Source of the DNA: Candidatus Chloroploca asiatica
Lineage (GTDB): Bacteria > Chloroflexota > Chloroflexia > Chloroflexales > Chloroflexaceae
DNA length: 62,794 bases
Direction of reading: 5' to 3'
NCBI RefSeq assembly: GCF_002532075.1
Contig: NZ_LYXE01000091.1
Coordinates: 1-62,794 of the forward strand
Part shown: piece by piece, positions 10,060 to 19,040 of the stretch
Layout of the letters: each line of letters starts with the position of its first letter
Numbering within the stretch: position 1 is the stretch's first letter
Program-made: the position numbers and the translations under genes
The notes under the pieces: generated by a model
Told to the model about the DNA's origin: nothing
The model's database searches: none
What the model saw: the letters and a program-made list of their open reading frames with translations, nothing else

Positions 10060-12036
10060 CTAGTTCGCCTCAAGCCAGTTCGTCTTGGCAGCGTTGATTG
10101 CACGGACACTGGCGGGGAAGTAGCCAACATCAACGACCTCATCACCAACGAAGGTGAGGTAGTAGTTGATAAAGGCGGCCACCTGAGGCTTCTCGGCCAT
10201 GATGTTGGCCGCCGAGAAGATGAAGAGCGGACGGGCCAGCGGATAGCTGCCATCCTCGGTGCTCTCGGCGGTCGGCTCCACCCCTTCAATATCAAGAATA
10301 TTCAGCCGGCTGGCGTTCTCTTCGTAGTAGGCATAGCCAAAGAAGCCAATCGCATACGGGCTACCCAGGATGCCCTGCACCAGCACGTTATCATCCTCGC
10401 TCAACTGCGTATTGCTGGCACTCAACATCACTGCCGGGTCTTCATCAAAGACTTCTTCCACAAAGTAGTCAAAGGTGCCACTATCGGTACCCGGAATGAA
10501 GCGCTGGATGGGCTCGTTCGGCCAACTGGAGTTCACGTCTGACCAGTTGGTTGCCGTCCCGAAGATCTCGGCCAGTTCCTCGATCGTGGCATTGGTGATG
10601 AAATCGTTCTCGGTCGAGACGACCACGGCCAGCGCATCGGTACCAACGCGGAACTCGAGGGCCGGGCGGCCACTCGTCTCACAGGCAGCCAGTTCAGTGT
10701 CACGGATCGGCCGCGAGGCATTGGCAATATCGCTTTCGGCTGCGGTGCAGAAGCGCTCGTAGCCCGCACCCGACCCAATGCTATCAATCGTAATCTGGCC
10801 GGTGAAGCCATCTTCGATGAACAACTCGGCCATCCGCTCGGTTAGCGGGAAGACCGTCGACGAACCGGCGATGATGATGTCGCCACTGAAAGCTGACGGA
10901 TCAACTTCGGGCAGCGCGATTGGCTCAACTTCGCCACCAGTTGCCTGAAGCCAACGGTTCTTGGCGGCATTAATGGCGTTCACGCTCGCGGGGAAGTAGC
11001 CAACATCAACGACCTCATCACCAACGAAGGTGAGGTAGTAGTTGATAAAGGCGGCCACCTGAGGCTTCTCGGCCATGATGTTGGCCGCCGAGAAGATGAA
11101 GAGCGGACGGGCCAGCGGATAGCTGCCATCCTCGGTGCTCTCGGCGGTCGGCTCCACCCCTTCAATATCAAGAATATTCAGCCGGCTGGCGTTCTCTTCG
11201 TAGTAGGCATAGCCAAAGAAGCCAATCGCATACGGGCTACCCAGGATGCCCTGCACCAGCACGTTATCATCCTCGCTCAACTGCGTATTGCTGGCACTCA
11301 ACATCACTGCCGGGTCTTCATCAAAGACTTCTTCCACAAAGTAGTCAAAGGTGCCACTATCGGTACCCGGAATGAAGCGCTGGATGGGCTCGTTCGGCCA
11401 ACTGGAGTTCACGTCTGACCAGTTGGTTGCCGTCCCGAAGATCTCGGCCAGTTCCTCGATCGTGGCATTGGTGATGAAATCGTTCTCGGTCGAGACGACC
11501 ACGGCCAGCGCATCGGTACCAACGCGGAACTCGAGGGCCGGGCGGCCACTCGTCTCACAGGCAGCCAGTTCAGTGTCACGGATCGGCCGCGAGGCATTGG
11601 CAATATCGCTTTCGGCTGCGGTGCAGAAGCGCTCGTAGCCCGCACCCGACCCAATGCTATCAATCGTAATCTGGCCGGTGAAGCCATCTTCGATGAACAA
11701 CTCGGCCATCCGCTCGGTTAGCGGGAAGACCGTCGACGAACCGGCGATGATAATGTCGCCACTGTAGTCGGCCGGATTCACTTCGGGCAACTGAACAACA
11801 TCACCTGTTGCTGGTGGGGTCGTCGGCTCGGGGGCAACCGTTGGCTCGGGTTCGGCGGTTGCCTCGGGGGCAGCCGTTGGTTCGGGTACCGCTGTCGCGG
11901 CGGGGGCATCTGTCGCCTGCGCAACTGGGGCGTCGGTGGGGGTTGCCGCAGGGGCACCACCGCACGCAACCAGAATCGGTAGCAGCAGGGCCAGCAGCAT
12001 AAAAAGCGGCATAAGGCGTCTGAAATTCGGGGCCAT
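10060..12036 (-). CDS. pstS: phosphate-binding lipoprotein PstS, two tandem domains in one chain
   Basis: This extracytoplasmic binding protein delivers phosphate to PstCA. It has a signal peptide with a lipobox (LVACGG), an Ala/Pro/Glu/Thr linker, then two complete PstS domains in tandem. Each begins SGDIIIAGSSTVFPLTERM and contains the phosphate-binding IDSIGSGAGYERFCTAAESDIANASR region and the GTDSGTFDYF motif. The two copies appear identical over most of their length, and a normal PstS is about half this size. I chose the ATG at 12036, preceded by AGGAGGA, over an upstream start. It is the first gene of the pst operon, with a Pho-box candidate upstream. Confidence 0.93.
   Translation of the reverse strand: MAPNFRRLMPLFMLLALLLPILVACGGAPAATPTDAPVAQATDAPAATAVPEPTAAPEATAEPEPTVAPEPTTPPATGDVVQLPEVNPADYSGDIIIAGSSTVFPLTERMAELFIEDGFTGQITIDSIGSGAGYERFCTAAESDIANASRPIRDTELAACETSGRPALEFRVGTDALAVVVSTENDFITNATIEELAEIFGTATNWSDVNSSWPNEPIQRFIPGTDSGTFDYFVEEVFDEDPAVMLSASNTQLSEDDNVLVQGILGSPYAIGFFGYAYYEENASRLNILDIEGVEPTAESTEDGSYPLARPLFIFSAANIMAEKPQVAAFINYYLTFVGDEVVDVGYFPASVNAINAAKNRWLQATGGEVEPIALPEVDPSAFSGDIIIAGSSTVFPLTERMAELFIEDGFTGQITIDSIGSGAGYERFCTAAESDIANASRPIRDTELAACETSGRPALEFRVGTDALAVVVSTENDFITNATIEELAEIFGTATNWSDVNSSWPNEPIQRFIPGTDSGTFDYFVEEVFDEDPAVMLSASNTQLSEDDNVLVQGILGSPYAIGFFGYAYYEENASRLNILDIEGVEPTAESTEDGSYPLARPLFIFSAANIMAEKPQVAAFINYYLTFVGDEVVDVGYFPASVRAINAAKTNWLEAN
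10112..11751 (-). repeat. 876-bp tandem duplication inside pstS
   Basis: The segment 10112-10875 recurs at 10988-11751, an offset of exactly 876 bp (292 codons). As far as I can read, the copies are identical over about 764 bp; the first difference is G at 10876 versus A at 11752. Identity at third codon positions means a very recent duplication or ongoing gene conversion. Confidence 0.9.
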
Positions 12037-12200
12037 ACTTCTCAATCCTCCTGATTGAACGAGACACACAAGTGGAGCACAGGTTGCACGTCACACCAAA
12101 AACCAGGATGAGCGAGCTTCATCCTAGTAAACACGTCCTGGTGGGTTCATATAGCTTGATCCTGCAAACCGTGACACCAGGGCTATTCTACGCTGCCTCT

Positions 12201-12250
12201 GTTAAGGCGCCAGAGAGATTTTATTAAGAGGATGTTAAGAATTTGGTAAG
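12201..12250 (-). promoter_or_regulatory. candidate Pho box (11-bp-phased CTTAAC-like repeats)
   Basis: Read on the minus strand from 12250, hexamers CTTACC, CTTAAC, CTTAAT, CTCTCT and CTTAAC begin exactly every 11 bases (12250, 12239, 12228, 12217, 12206). Tandem CTTAAC-type half-sites on an 11-bp pitch are the known layout of PhoB/SphR-type response-regulator operators. The array lies 165-214 bp upstream of pstS and 70-115 bp upstream of a -10 box for the divergent lipid operon, so it could act on either. Confidence 0.7.
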
Positions 12251-12315
12251 TGAAGCGTGCGGTTCAGTGGATGTCCTTTAACTCTTCGCCAGACAACAAT
12301 TGTTGCAGGAACGGT

Positions 12316-12321
12316 TATAAT
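12316..12321 (+). promoter_or_regulatory. candidate -10 box for the lipid megasynthase operon
   Basis: A perfect TATAAT lies 53 bp before the first megasynthase start. The -35 region is weak, which would fit a promoter needing an activator. The Pho-box candidate lies upstream of it. Confidence 0.5.
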
Positions 12322-12373
12322 GCAACCGCGTGCATGATCGCCACGCATCGGTTCTGGCTTTTGAGGAAAGCGT

Positions 12374-15300
12374 ATGCACTCTTCTTCTGCGCGTTCGGCG
12401 ATGATGGAGCCAATCGCGATTATCGGTTTGGCTTCGTTCTTCCCCCAGGCGCATGATGTGACCACCTATTGGGATAATATTCTGCGCGAACGTGATAGCA
12501 TCACGGATGTGCCTCCCTCGCGTTGGAAGTTGGAGGATTATTACGATCCCGACCCGACAGTTCCCGATAAGACCTATTCGCGCCGGGGTGGTTTTTTACC
12601 TGACCTTGATTTTGACCCTCTCGAATTTGGCCTTCCACCCAACATTCTCGAAGTGACGGATGTCTCGCAATTGCTTGCCCTGGTTGCCGCACGTCAGGCG
12701 TTTGACGATGCGGGCTATGGTGAGGGCTGCGGCTACGATTTCGGGCGTACCGGGGTGGTGCTTGGCATTGGCGGTGGGCAAAAATTAATGACGCCGCTGA
12801 TCTCGCGCCTGCAATACCCCGTCTGGGAACGAGCCTTGCGCAGTTGCGGGCTGGGCGATGAGATCATCAACGAGGCGGTTGAGAAGATCAAACTGGCCTA
12901 TATCCGCTGGGAAGAGAATTCGTTCCCAGGGATGCTCGGTAATGTAATCGCCGGGCGGATCGCCAATCGTTTTGATCTGGGTGGCATCAATTGTGTCACC
13001 GATGCGGCCTGTGCGTCATCACTCAGTGCGTTGCAGATGGCGATCAGTGAACTGAGTTCGCATCGTTGCGATATGATGCTGACCGGTGGGGTGGATACCG
13101 ATAATTCGCCTTTTATGTACCTCTGTTTTAGCAAAACACCGGCCTTCTCGCGTAGCAACATGGTTCGTCCCTTTGATGTTGCGTCAGACGGAATGATGGT
13201 TGGCGAGGGTATCGGTATGCTGGTGCTCAAACGCCTCTCAGATGCCGAGCGCGACGGCGACCGCATCTATGCGCTGATCCGTGGCATTGGGTCGTCAAGC
13301 GATGGCCGGTACCGCAGCATTTATGCACCCAGGGCTGAAGGTCAGGTACGGGCGTTGCGCCGTGCGTACGAACTGGCCGAGGTTGATCCTGCGACCGTCG
13401 GGCTGATCGAGGCCCACGGCACAGGCACCGTTGCTGGCGATCTGTGCGAAGTGACGGCCTTGCGCGAGGTCTTTGGGAGCGCCAACGCTGGCCAGGAGCA
13501 GATCGCCCTCGGCAGCGTCAAGTCGCAGATCGGCCATACCAAAGCGGCCGCTGGGGCGGCGGGGATGATCAAGGCCACGCTCGCGTTGCACCACAAGGTT
13601 CTGCCCCCAACGATCAATGTGACCCAACCCAATCCAAAGTTCGGCCTTGATGGCTCGCCACTTTATGTCAACACCCGTCCACGACCATGGCTGCGCAGGC
13701 CCGATGGCTCGCCGCGCCGCGCCGGGGTAAGCGCCTTTGGCTTTGGGGGCACCAATTTCCATGTCGTGCTGGAAGAGTACGAAGCCGAGCAGCAGCAGCC
13801 CTATCGTATCCACCAGACCGCCCGCGAAATCCTGATCAGTGCAGCCACCCCGGTCGAACTACGCACCACCTGCACGAGCCTCGCCGAGGCCCTCGCTGGC
13901 GCAGACGCGCCCCGGGTTTTTGCTGAACTCGCTGAAGCAAGCCAAGCCGTCGTTGTGCCCCCAGCGCATGCCCGTCTCGGCTTTGTCGCCGCGCATCCTG
14001 GCGAAGCGTGCGAGCAACTCCAACGGATCATGCCGCTTTTGCGTGCTCAACCCGAGGCCGAACGCCTGCAGCATCCACGCGGGGTCTGGTACCAACGTGC
14101 CGGGATCGCGACCGAGGGACGGATCGTAGCGCTCTTTCCAGGGCAAGGTTCGCAGTACCGCGAGATGGGGCGCGAGGTCATGCTCAACTTTCCGCCGTTG
14201 CGCACGCTCCTTGGTGAGGCGAATGCAGCGGGAGGCGCGGTACGCCCGTCGCTGGCCGAGATTCTTTTTCCTTCCCCGGTCTTTACCCCTCAGGAAGAGG
14301 CACGCCAGGAGGCACAACTGCAACAGACAGCCTACGCCCAACCAGCCCTTGGTGCCCTGAGTGCCGGGTTGTTTCGGCTGCTGAGCGCGGCTGGCTTGCG
14401 GCCCGCGTTTGCGGCGGGGCATAGCTTTGGCGAACTGACCGCTCTCTGGGCGGCGGGGGTCCTTGACGATGCGGCGTTCTTCAAGCTGATGTATGCCCGT
14501 GGACGCGCCATGGCACCGCCTGATGATCCCGCGTTTGATGCCGGCACGATGCTGGCCGTGACCGCTGATGTGACTGTTGTGCAGAACTTGATGGCACAGG
14601 TGCCCGAGGTGATGATCGCCAATCTCAACGCAGCGAACCAGGTTGTGCTAGCTGGCCCTCATGCGGCGATCGCCCAGATGCATCAACTTGCCCAGGCCGC
14701 AGGATACACCAGCACGCTCTTGCCCGTCGCGGCAGCCTTTCATACCCCCCGGGTACGTCACGCGCACGGACCATTCAGCCAGGCCATTCGCCAAACGACC
14801 TTCAACCCACCCCAGATCCCGGTCTACGCAAATGCCACAGCGCAGCCCTACCCCAGTCAGCCCGAGGCAATGCAGACGATGCTCGCCGACCAGTTGCTGC
14901 AACCGGTCTACTTCTTACAGCAGATCGAGCAGATCTACGCGGCTGGGGGTACCATCTTTGTGGAATGTGGCCCACGCAGCATCCTCACCAATCTCGTCAA
15001 AACGATCCTGCATGATCGTCCTCATGTTGCCATTGCGCTGAACCCGCAGCGCAAACACGACAGCGACCGTCAGTTACGCGAGGCCGTCGTGCAACTGCGC
15101 GTCCTTGGCGTGCCCATGCGGGGAATTGACGGGTATCAACGGTCACCAGCACCAACGCCCGTCGGTAAACGCAAAGGTCTACGGGTGCGGCTGAGTGGTG
15201 CGAGCTATGTCAGCGACGCGACACGCACCGCGTTTGAGAATGCCGTTGCCCACGTCACGCCCGTCGCAATAGAGACGGCCAGCACAACAAAGCACCCGCA

Positions 15301-17266
15301 ACAGATCGATCAAATTGAATCAGACAATGCTAACGGGATACGCATGCAAACAGATAGACAGATGAGCCCTCAGTCACTTTCACAGAACGGTTCGCACGAA
15401 CAAAGCACCTTTGCGCCTGGAGAACTTGTGGCGCGCTTGCTGAACCATCAACGCGATCTGCTCCAGGTTCATCAGCAATTTCTCAACTATCAATGGGATT
15501 ACACCCGGCTCTTGCTCCAGGCACCTGAGCAGAAGACCCCACAGAGCCAGGAAGATCTCGCGGCGCTCCATGCGATGCAGCGGGAAACCCTGCGCATCCA
15601 CGAGGAATTCCTGGCCCAACAGGCGAACTATGCCAGCGGGTTGCTAAGCCAGATTCAGTACGTCAGCGTCAATGTGCCCCCTGCCCCGGCCCTTCCCCAC
15701 GCGGGGACGCCGCCTCCCGCCCCGGCTTTTGCGCCGCCCCCTGCCCCGGCCCTTCCCCACGCGGGGACGCCGCCTCCCGCCCCGGCTTTTGTGCCGCCGG
15801 TACCGCCCGTGATGCCACCAACGGCGGTTCCGCCACCTGAGGCCCAGAAGGCGGCAAGTCCAGCCCCGACGCTTAGCCCAGAACTCATCGAGGGGTTGCT
15901 GACGGTGGTCAGTGAAAAGACCGGCTATCCCTACGAGACCCTCGAACTCACCATGGATATGGAGTCCGATCTCGGCATTGACTCGATCAAGCGCGTTGAT
16001 ATTCTCGGCACCATGCAGAGCCGGTTTGCCCTGCCGCGCCTGGCCCCGGAAGAATTGGCCGAGTTGCGCACCCTCGGGCAGGTGGTTGAGCACCTGCATC
16101 AGACGGTGAACGGGACTGCGTCGCCGCCTCCCGCCCCGGCCTTTGCGCCGCCGGTACCGCCCGTGATGCCACCAACGGCGGTTCCGCCACCTGAGGCCCA
16201 GAAGTCGGCAAGTCCAGCCCCGACGCTTAGCCCAGAACTCATCGAGGGGTTGTTGACCGTGGTTAGTGAAAAGACCGGGTATCCCTACGAGACCCTCGAA
16301 CTCACCATGGATATGGAGTCCGATCTCGGCATTGACTCGATCAAGCGCGTTGATATTCTCGGCACCATGCAGAGCCGGTTTGCCCTGCCGCGCCTGGCCC
16401 CGGAAGAATTGGCCGAGTTGCGCACCCTCGGGCAGGTGGTTGAGCACCTGCATCAGACGGTGAACGGGACTGCGTCGCCGCCCTCCGCCCCGGCCCTTGG
16501 GAGTGTGGTGGCTGCGCCTGCGCCGGTGCCGACGGTGCCCTCTGCGCCGCCACGGCTTGTGCCGTTGCCGATGCCTGATATGCTCGAGATTGCCCCGGTT
16601 GATGGATGGAGTTGCGTGATCACTGATGATGGCAGCAGTGTGCCGGGTATGCTTGCGCAGGCCCTGGCCGAACGCGGATGGCAACCGGTGATCCTGCGAC
16701 TGCCAACGGCAATTGTCGGAACACATGCGCCACTGCCACGTGGCATTGCGCGGGTAGTGCTGAGCGATATGAGTGAAGCCCACTTGAACCAAACCCTGCA
16801 TGCACTGGCCGAGAGTTACGGGCCAATCTGCGGTCTGATCCACCTGCACCCGCTGGCCGAGCAACCACTGGCACCCGGAAATCTCTTTAGTGCGATCGAG
16901 CATCAGCTTGTGCGCCACGTCTTTCTGGCCGCCGGGCAACTCAAAACCTCGTTGGTCGCAGCAGGTCAGGCGAGCCGGGCCTTCTTTGTGACGCTGACGA
17001 GGCTTGATGGCGAGCTTGGTACCAGTATGCGCCAGCCGATCAGTCCGGTCGGTGGTGGTCTCTTTGGGCTGGTCAAGAGCCTGCGCCAGGAGTGGCCGAC
17101 GGTCTTTTGTCGTGCGGTGGATGTGCATCCGGCCTACGAAGCCGAACAGATCGTTGGCCTCGTGCTCGGCGAAATGCATGATCCCGATCAGCGTCTTGTT
17201 GAGGTTGGGTATGGGTATCAAGGCCGGGTCACCCTTGGAGCCGATCTTCCCATAGGTGATGTGTAA
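12374..17266 (+). CDS. PfaA-like megasynthase: KS-AT-ACP-ACP-structural KR
   Basis: This 1630-residue multidomain synthase starts and extends an acyl chain. The KS (about 11-460) has Cys213 in DAACASS plus His348 (EAHGTG) and His388 (KSQIGH), so it should be active. The AT (about 575-870) has Ser684 in GHSFGE. A helical stretch with two related motifs (HQQFLNYQWDY, HEEFLAQQANY; about 1015-1095) precedes a Pro/Ala linker. Two near-identical ACPs follow with attachment serines 1204 and 1322 in LGIDSIKR. The last about 210 residues look like the structural (psi) half of a ketoreductase. The catalytic half is in the next gene, whose ATG overlaps this stop (TAATG). AGGAAAG supports the start. Closest in plan to PfaA/HglE-type synthases. 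Confidence 0.9.
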   Translation: MHSSSARSAMMEPIAIIGLASFFPQAHDVTTYWDNILRERDSITDVPPSRWKLEDYYDPDPTVPDKTYSRRGGFLPDLDFDPLEFGLPPNILEVTDVSQLLALVAARQAFDDAGYGEGCGYDFGRTGVVLGIGGGQKLMTPLISRLQYPVWERALRSCGLGDEIINEAVEKIKLAYIRWEENSFPGMLGNVIAGRIANRFDLGGINCVTDAACASSLSALQMAISELSSHRCDMMLTGGVDTDNSPFMYLCFSKTPAFSRSNMVRPFDVASDGMMVGEGIGMLVLKRLSDAERDGDRIYALIRGIGSSSDGRYRSIYAPRAEGQVRALRRAYELAEVDPATVGLIEAHGTGTVAGDLCEVTALREVFGSANAGQEQIALGSVKSQIGHTKAAAGAAGMIKATLALHHKVLPPTINVTQPNPKFGLDGSPLYVNTRPRPWLRRPDGSPRRAGVSAFGFGGTNFHVVLEEYEAEQQQPYRIHQTAREILISAATPVELRTTCTSLAEALAGADAPRVFAELAEASQAVVVPPAHARLGFVAAHPGEACEQLQRIMPLLRAQPEAERLQHPRGVWYQRAGIATEGRIVALFPGQGSQYREMGREVMLNFPPLRTLLGEANAAGGAVRPSLAEILFPSPVFTPQEEARQEAQLQQTAYAQPALGALSAGLFRLLSAAGLRPAFAAGHSFGELTALWAAGVLDDAAFFKLMYARGRAMAPPDDPAFDAGTMLAVTADVTVVQNLMAQVPEVMIANLNAANQVVLAGPHAAIAQMHQLAQAAGYTSTLLPVAAAFHTPRVRHAHGPFSQAIRQTTFNPPQIPVYANATAQPYPSQPEAMQTMLADQLLQPVYFLQQIEQIYAAGGTIFVECGPRSILTNLVKTILHDRPHVAIALNPQRKHDSDRQLREAVVQLRVLGVPMRGIDGYQRSPAPTPVGKRKGLRVRLSGASYVSDATRTAFENAVAHVTPVAIETASTTKHPQQIDQIESDNANGIRMQTDRQMSPQSLSQNGSHEQSTFAPGELVARLLNHQRDLLQVHQQFLNYQWDYTRLLLQAPEQKTPQSQEDLAALHAMQRETLRIHEEFLAQQANYASGLLSQIQYVSVNVPPAPALPHAGTPPPAPAFAPPPAPALPHAGTPPPAPAFVPPVPPVMPPTAVPPPEAQKAASPAPTLSPELIEGLLTVVSEKTGYPYETLELTMDMESDLGIDSIKRVDILGTMQSRFALPRLAPEELAELRTLGQVVEHLHQTVNGTASPPPAPAFAPPVPPVMPPTAVPPPEAQKSASPAPTLSPELIEGLLTVVSEKTGYPYETLELTMDMESDLGIDSIKRVDILGTMQSRFALPRLAPEELAELRTLGQVVEHLHQTVNGTASPPSAPALGSVVAAPAPVPTVPSAPPRLVPLPMPDMLEIAPVDGWSCVITDDGSSVPGMLAQALAERGWQPVILRLPTAIVGTHAPLPRGIARVVLSDMSEAHLNQTLHALAESYGPICGLIHLHPLAEQPLAPGNLFSAIEHQLVRHVFLAAGQLKTSLVAAGQASRAFFVTLTRLDGELGTSMRQPISPVGGGLFGLVKSLRQEWPTVFCRAVDVHPAYEAEQIVGLVLGEMHDPDQRLVEVGYGYQGRVTLGADLPIGDV
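15676..16484 (+). repeat. in-gene repeats: 60-bp linker repeat and 354-bp ACP repeat
   Basis: Within the PfaA-like gene, a 60-bp unit encoding a 20-residue Pro/Ala linker occurs twice (15676-15795). A unit of 354 bp (118 codons: linker plus ACP) then occurs twice, with the carrier serine codons at 15983 and 16337. The ACP copies differ at only a few bases. Expanding ACP repeats are typical of PUFA synthases, where ACP number affects yield. Confidence 0.9.
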
Positions 17267-19005
17267 TGATTGACACAGTAACAAATGTGCCAATTGATGC
17301 AACAACAACCTTTCTGGTGAGCGGTGGGGCACGGGGCATTACGGCGGCATGTGTCATCGGGATGGCCCAGCATTTTCGGTGCCAGTTTGTGTTGCTTGGG
17401 CGTACGACGCTCACGCCGGTGCCCGGCTGGGTTGAGCCGGGGATGGACGACGCGACGCTCAAGCAACGCATTGCAGGGACGTTCACCGCGCAGGGCGAAC
17501 GTGCCGTGCCAGCGGCGATCCAGCGGGTCTGGCGGGAGATCAGAGCATGCGAAGAGATCGAGGCGACGTTGCAGGCCATCCGTGCAGCAGGCAGCACGGC
17601 GTACTATGTGAGCGCCGATGTCACTGATCCCCAGAGTATCCAAGCGGCGCTGCACCAGGCGGGCATAAGCCCTACGACCATCACCGGACTCATCCACGGG
17701 GCCGGCGCACTCGCCGATAAACGCATTGAACAGAAGACCGGGGCCGACTTTGATGCGGTCTATGGCCCCAAAATCACGGGGTTGCAGAGTCTGCTCACCG
17801 TTCTGCCACCAGGCCAGTTGCGCTACCTGGTGCTCTTCTCTTCGGGAGCGGGCTTCTTTGGCAACCTTGGCCAGACCGATTATGCGCTCGCGAACGAGAT
17901 TCTCAATAAGGCGGCCTACCAGCTTCAACAGGACTATCCGGCTTGTCGGGTGCTGTCGCTCAACTGGGGTCCGTGGGACGGCGGCATGGTCACCCCGGCG
18001 ATCAAGGCGCTCTTTGCGCAACGGCAGATCGCGGTGATTCCGGTTGATGGCGGCGTCGCGGTACTTGTTGAGCAACTGGCGCAACCAGTGTCGCCGGTGC
18101 AACTGCTGGTGGGCAGCCCGATGTTGCCGGCACCAGCGCCGCTTGAACAAACGCTGCGTACCTATCGCTTGCACAGACAGTTGACCGAAGCGGCGAATCC
18201 CTTTCTGCGCGACCATATGATCGGCCTGCACGCCGTGCTGCCAGCCACAGCTGCGGCAAGTTGGATGAGCGATGGCTGTGCGCAACTCTACCCCGGCTAC
18301 CAGTTGCGCCGGTGTGATGCCTTCCAGGTGTTGAAAGGCATTATCTTTGATGAGCAACTCGCCCCGGCGTATCAACTTGAGTTGCGTGAAACCTTCAAGG
18401 ATGAAACCGAGGGTGTGTTGCGACTGGATGCCGTCATCTCAAGCAAGACAAGCGCAGGGAAACCGCGGTTTCACTATCGTGCGACCATCGAACTTGGACG
18501 AAAACAGCTTGCCCCCCCGGCACCGGGAGTGGTTGGGCCTGGCGAAGATACGTGCATCGACAGCGCACAGCTCTATCGCGATGGCACGCTCTTTCACGGG
18601 CCACTGTTGCAGAGCATCCAATGCGTCGTGCCGCAAAACGATGACCGGCTCGTGCTGCGGTGCCAGTTACCTGCGGTGAGTCTGGCGGCGCAGGGCCAGT
18701 TTCGCGCCGAGACCTTCAACGCCTACGTCGCGGACGCCCTTTTGCAAGCCGGGTTGGTCTGGATTCGTCAGCGCCACCAGACTGCCAGTCTGCCGCTCGG
18801 CTGGGCCAGCCTTGCGCACTACCGACCGCTTGCCTTTGACCAGCCGATCGCGCTAACGCTGACACCCTGTGCGAGCAACGAATTGCGCCTGAGTGCTGAC
18901 ATCACCGCCTTTGATGCCGCTGGGCAGGTGCTGCTTGCGATGCACGGGGCCGAATTTGCCGTGAGTCATCAACTCGACCGCCTCTTTGCCTTGCGCAACG
19001 CGTAG
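17266..19005 (+). CDS. PfaA C-terminal half as a separate protein: ketoreductase-dehydratase
   Basis: The 579-residue product begins directly with a catalytic KR (about 8-260). It has the nucleotide-binding FLVSGGARGITAACV, a Ser-x12-Tyr catalytic pair (LFSSGAGFFGNLGQTDYALANE) and SLNWGPWDGGMV. It would reduce the beta-keto acyl-ACP with NADPH. The C-terminal part (about 300-570) resembles a PKS-type dehydratase double hotdog: RDHMIGLHAVLP supplies a possible catalytic His, and LFHGPLLQS is the second-half motif. In PfaA these domains are usually fused to the preceding KS-AT-ACP chain. Here the chain is cut between the KR structural and catalytic halves by an overlapping stop/start, so the two proteins must associate to form one KR. 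Confidence 0.85.
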   Translation: MIDTVTNVPIDATTTFLVSGGARGITAACVIGMAQHFRCQFVLLGRTTLTPVPGWVEPGMDDATLKQRIAGTFTAQGERAVPAAIQRVWREIRACEEIEATLQAIRAAGSTAYYVSADVTDPQSIQAALHQAGISPTTITGLIHGAGALADKRIEQKTGADFDAVYGPKITGLQSLLTVLPPGQLRYLVLFSSGAGFFGNLGQTDYALANEILNKAAYQLQQDYPACRVLSLNWGPWDGGMVTPAIKALFAQRQIAVIPVDGGVAVLVEQLAQPVSPVQLLVGSPMLPAPAPLEQTLRTYRLHRQLTEAANPFLRDHMIGLHAVLPATAAASWMSDGCAQLYPGYQLRRCDAFQVLKGIIFDEQLAPAYQLELRETFKDETEGVLRLDAVISSKTSAGKPRFHYRATIELGRKQLAPPAPGVVGPGEDTCIDSAQLYRDGTLFHGPLLQSIQCVVPQNDDRLVLRCQLPAVSLAAQGQFRAETFNAYVADALLQAGLVWIRQRHQTASLPLGWASLAHYRPLAFDQPIALTLTPCASNELRLSADITAFDAAGQVLLAMHGAEFAVSHQLDRLFALRNA

Positions 19006-19040
19006 CGGTCTGTGTTGCCAAGGTGGAGTGAGGATCTAAC

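Noticed and set aside
15644-17332. 562-codon minus-strand frame opposite the ACP region
   Set aside because: It mirrors the repeated ACP/linker DNA; its His/Arg-rich product is low complexity and the plus strand is clearly coding.
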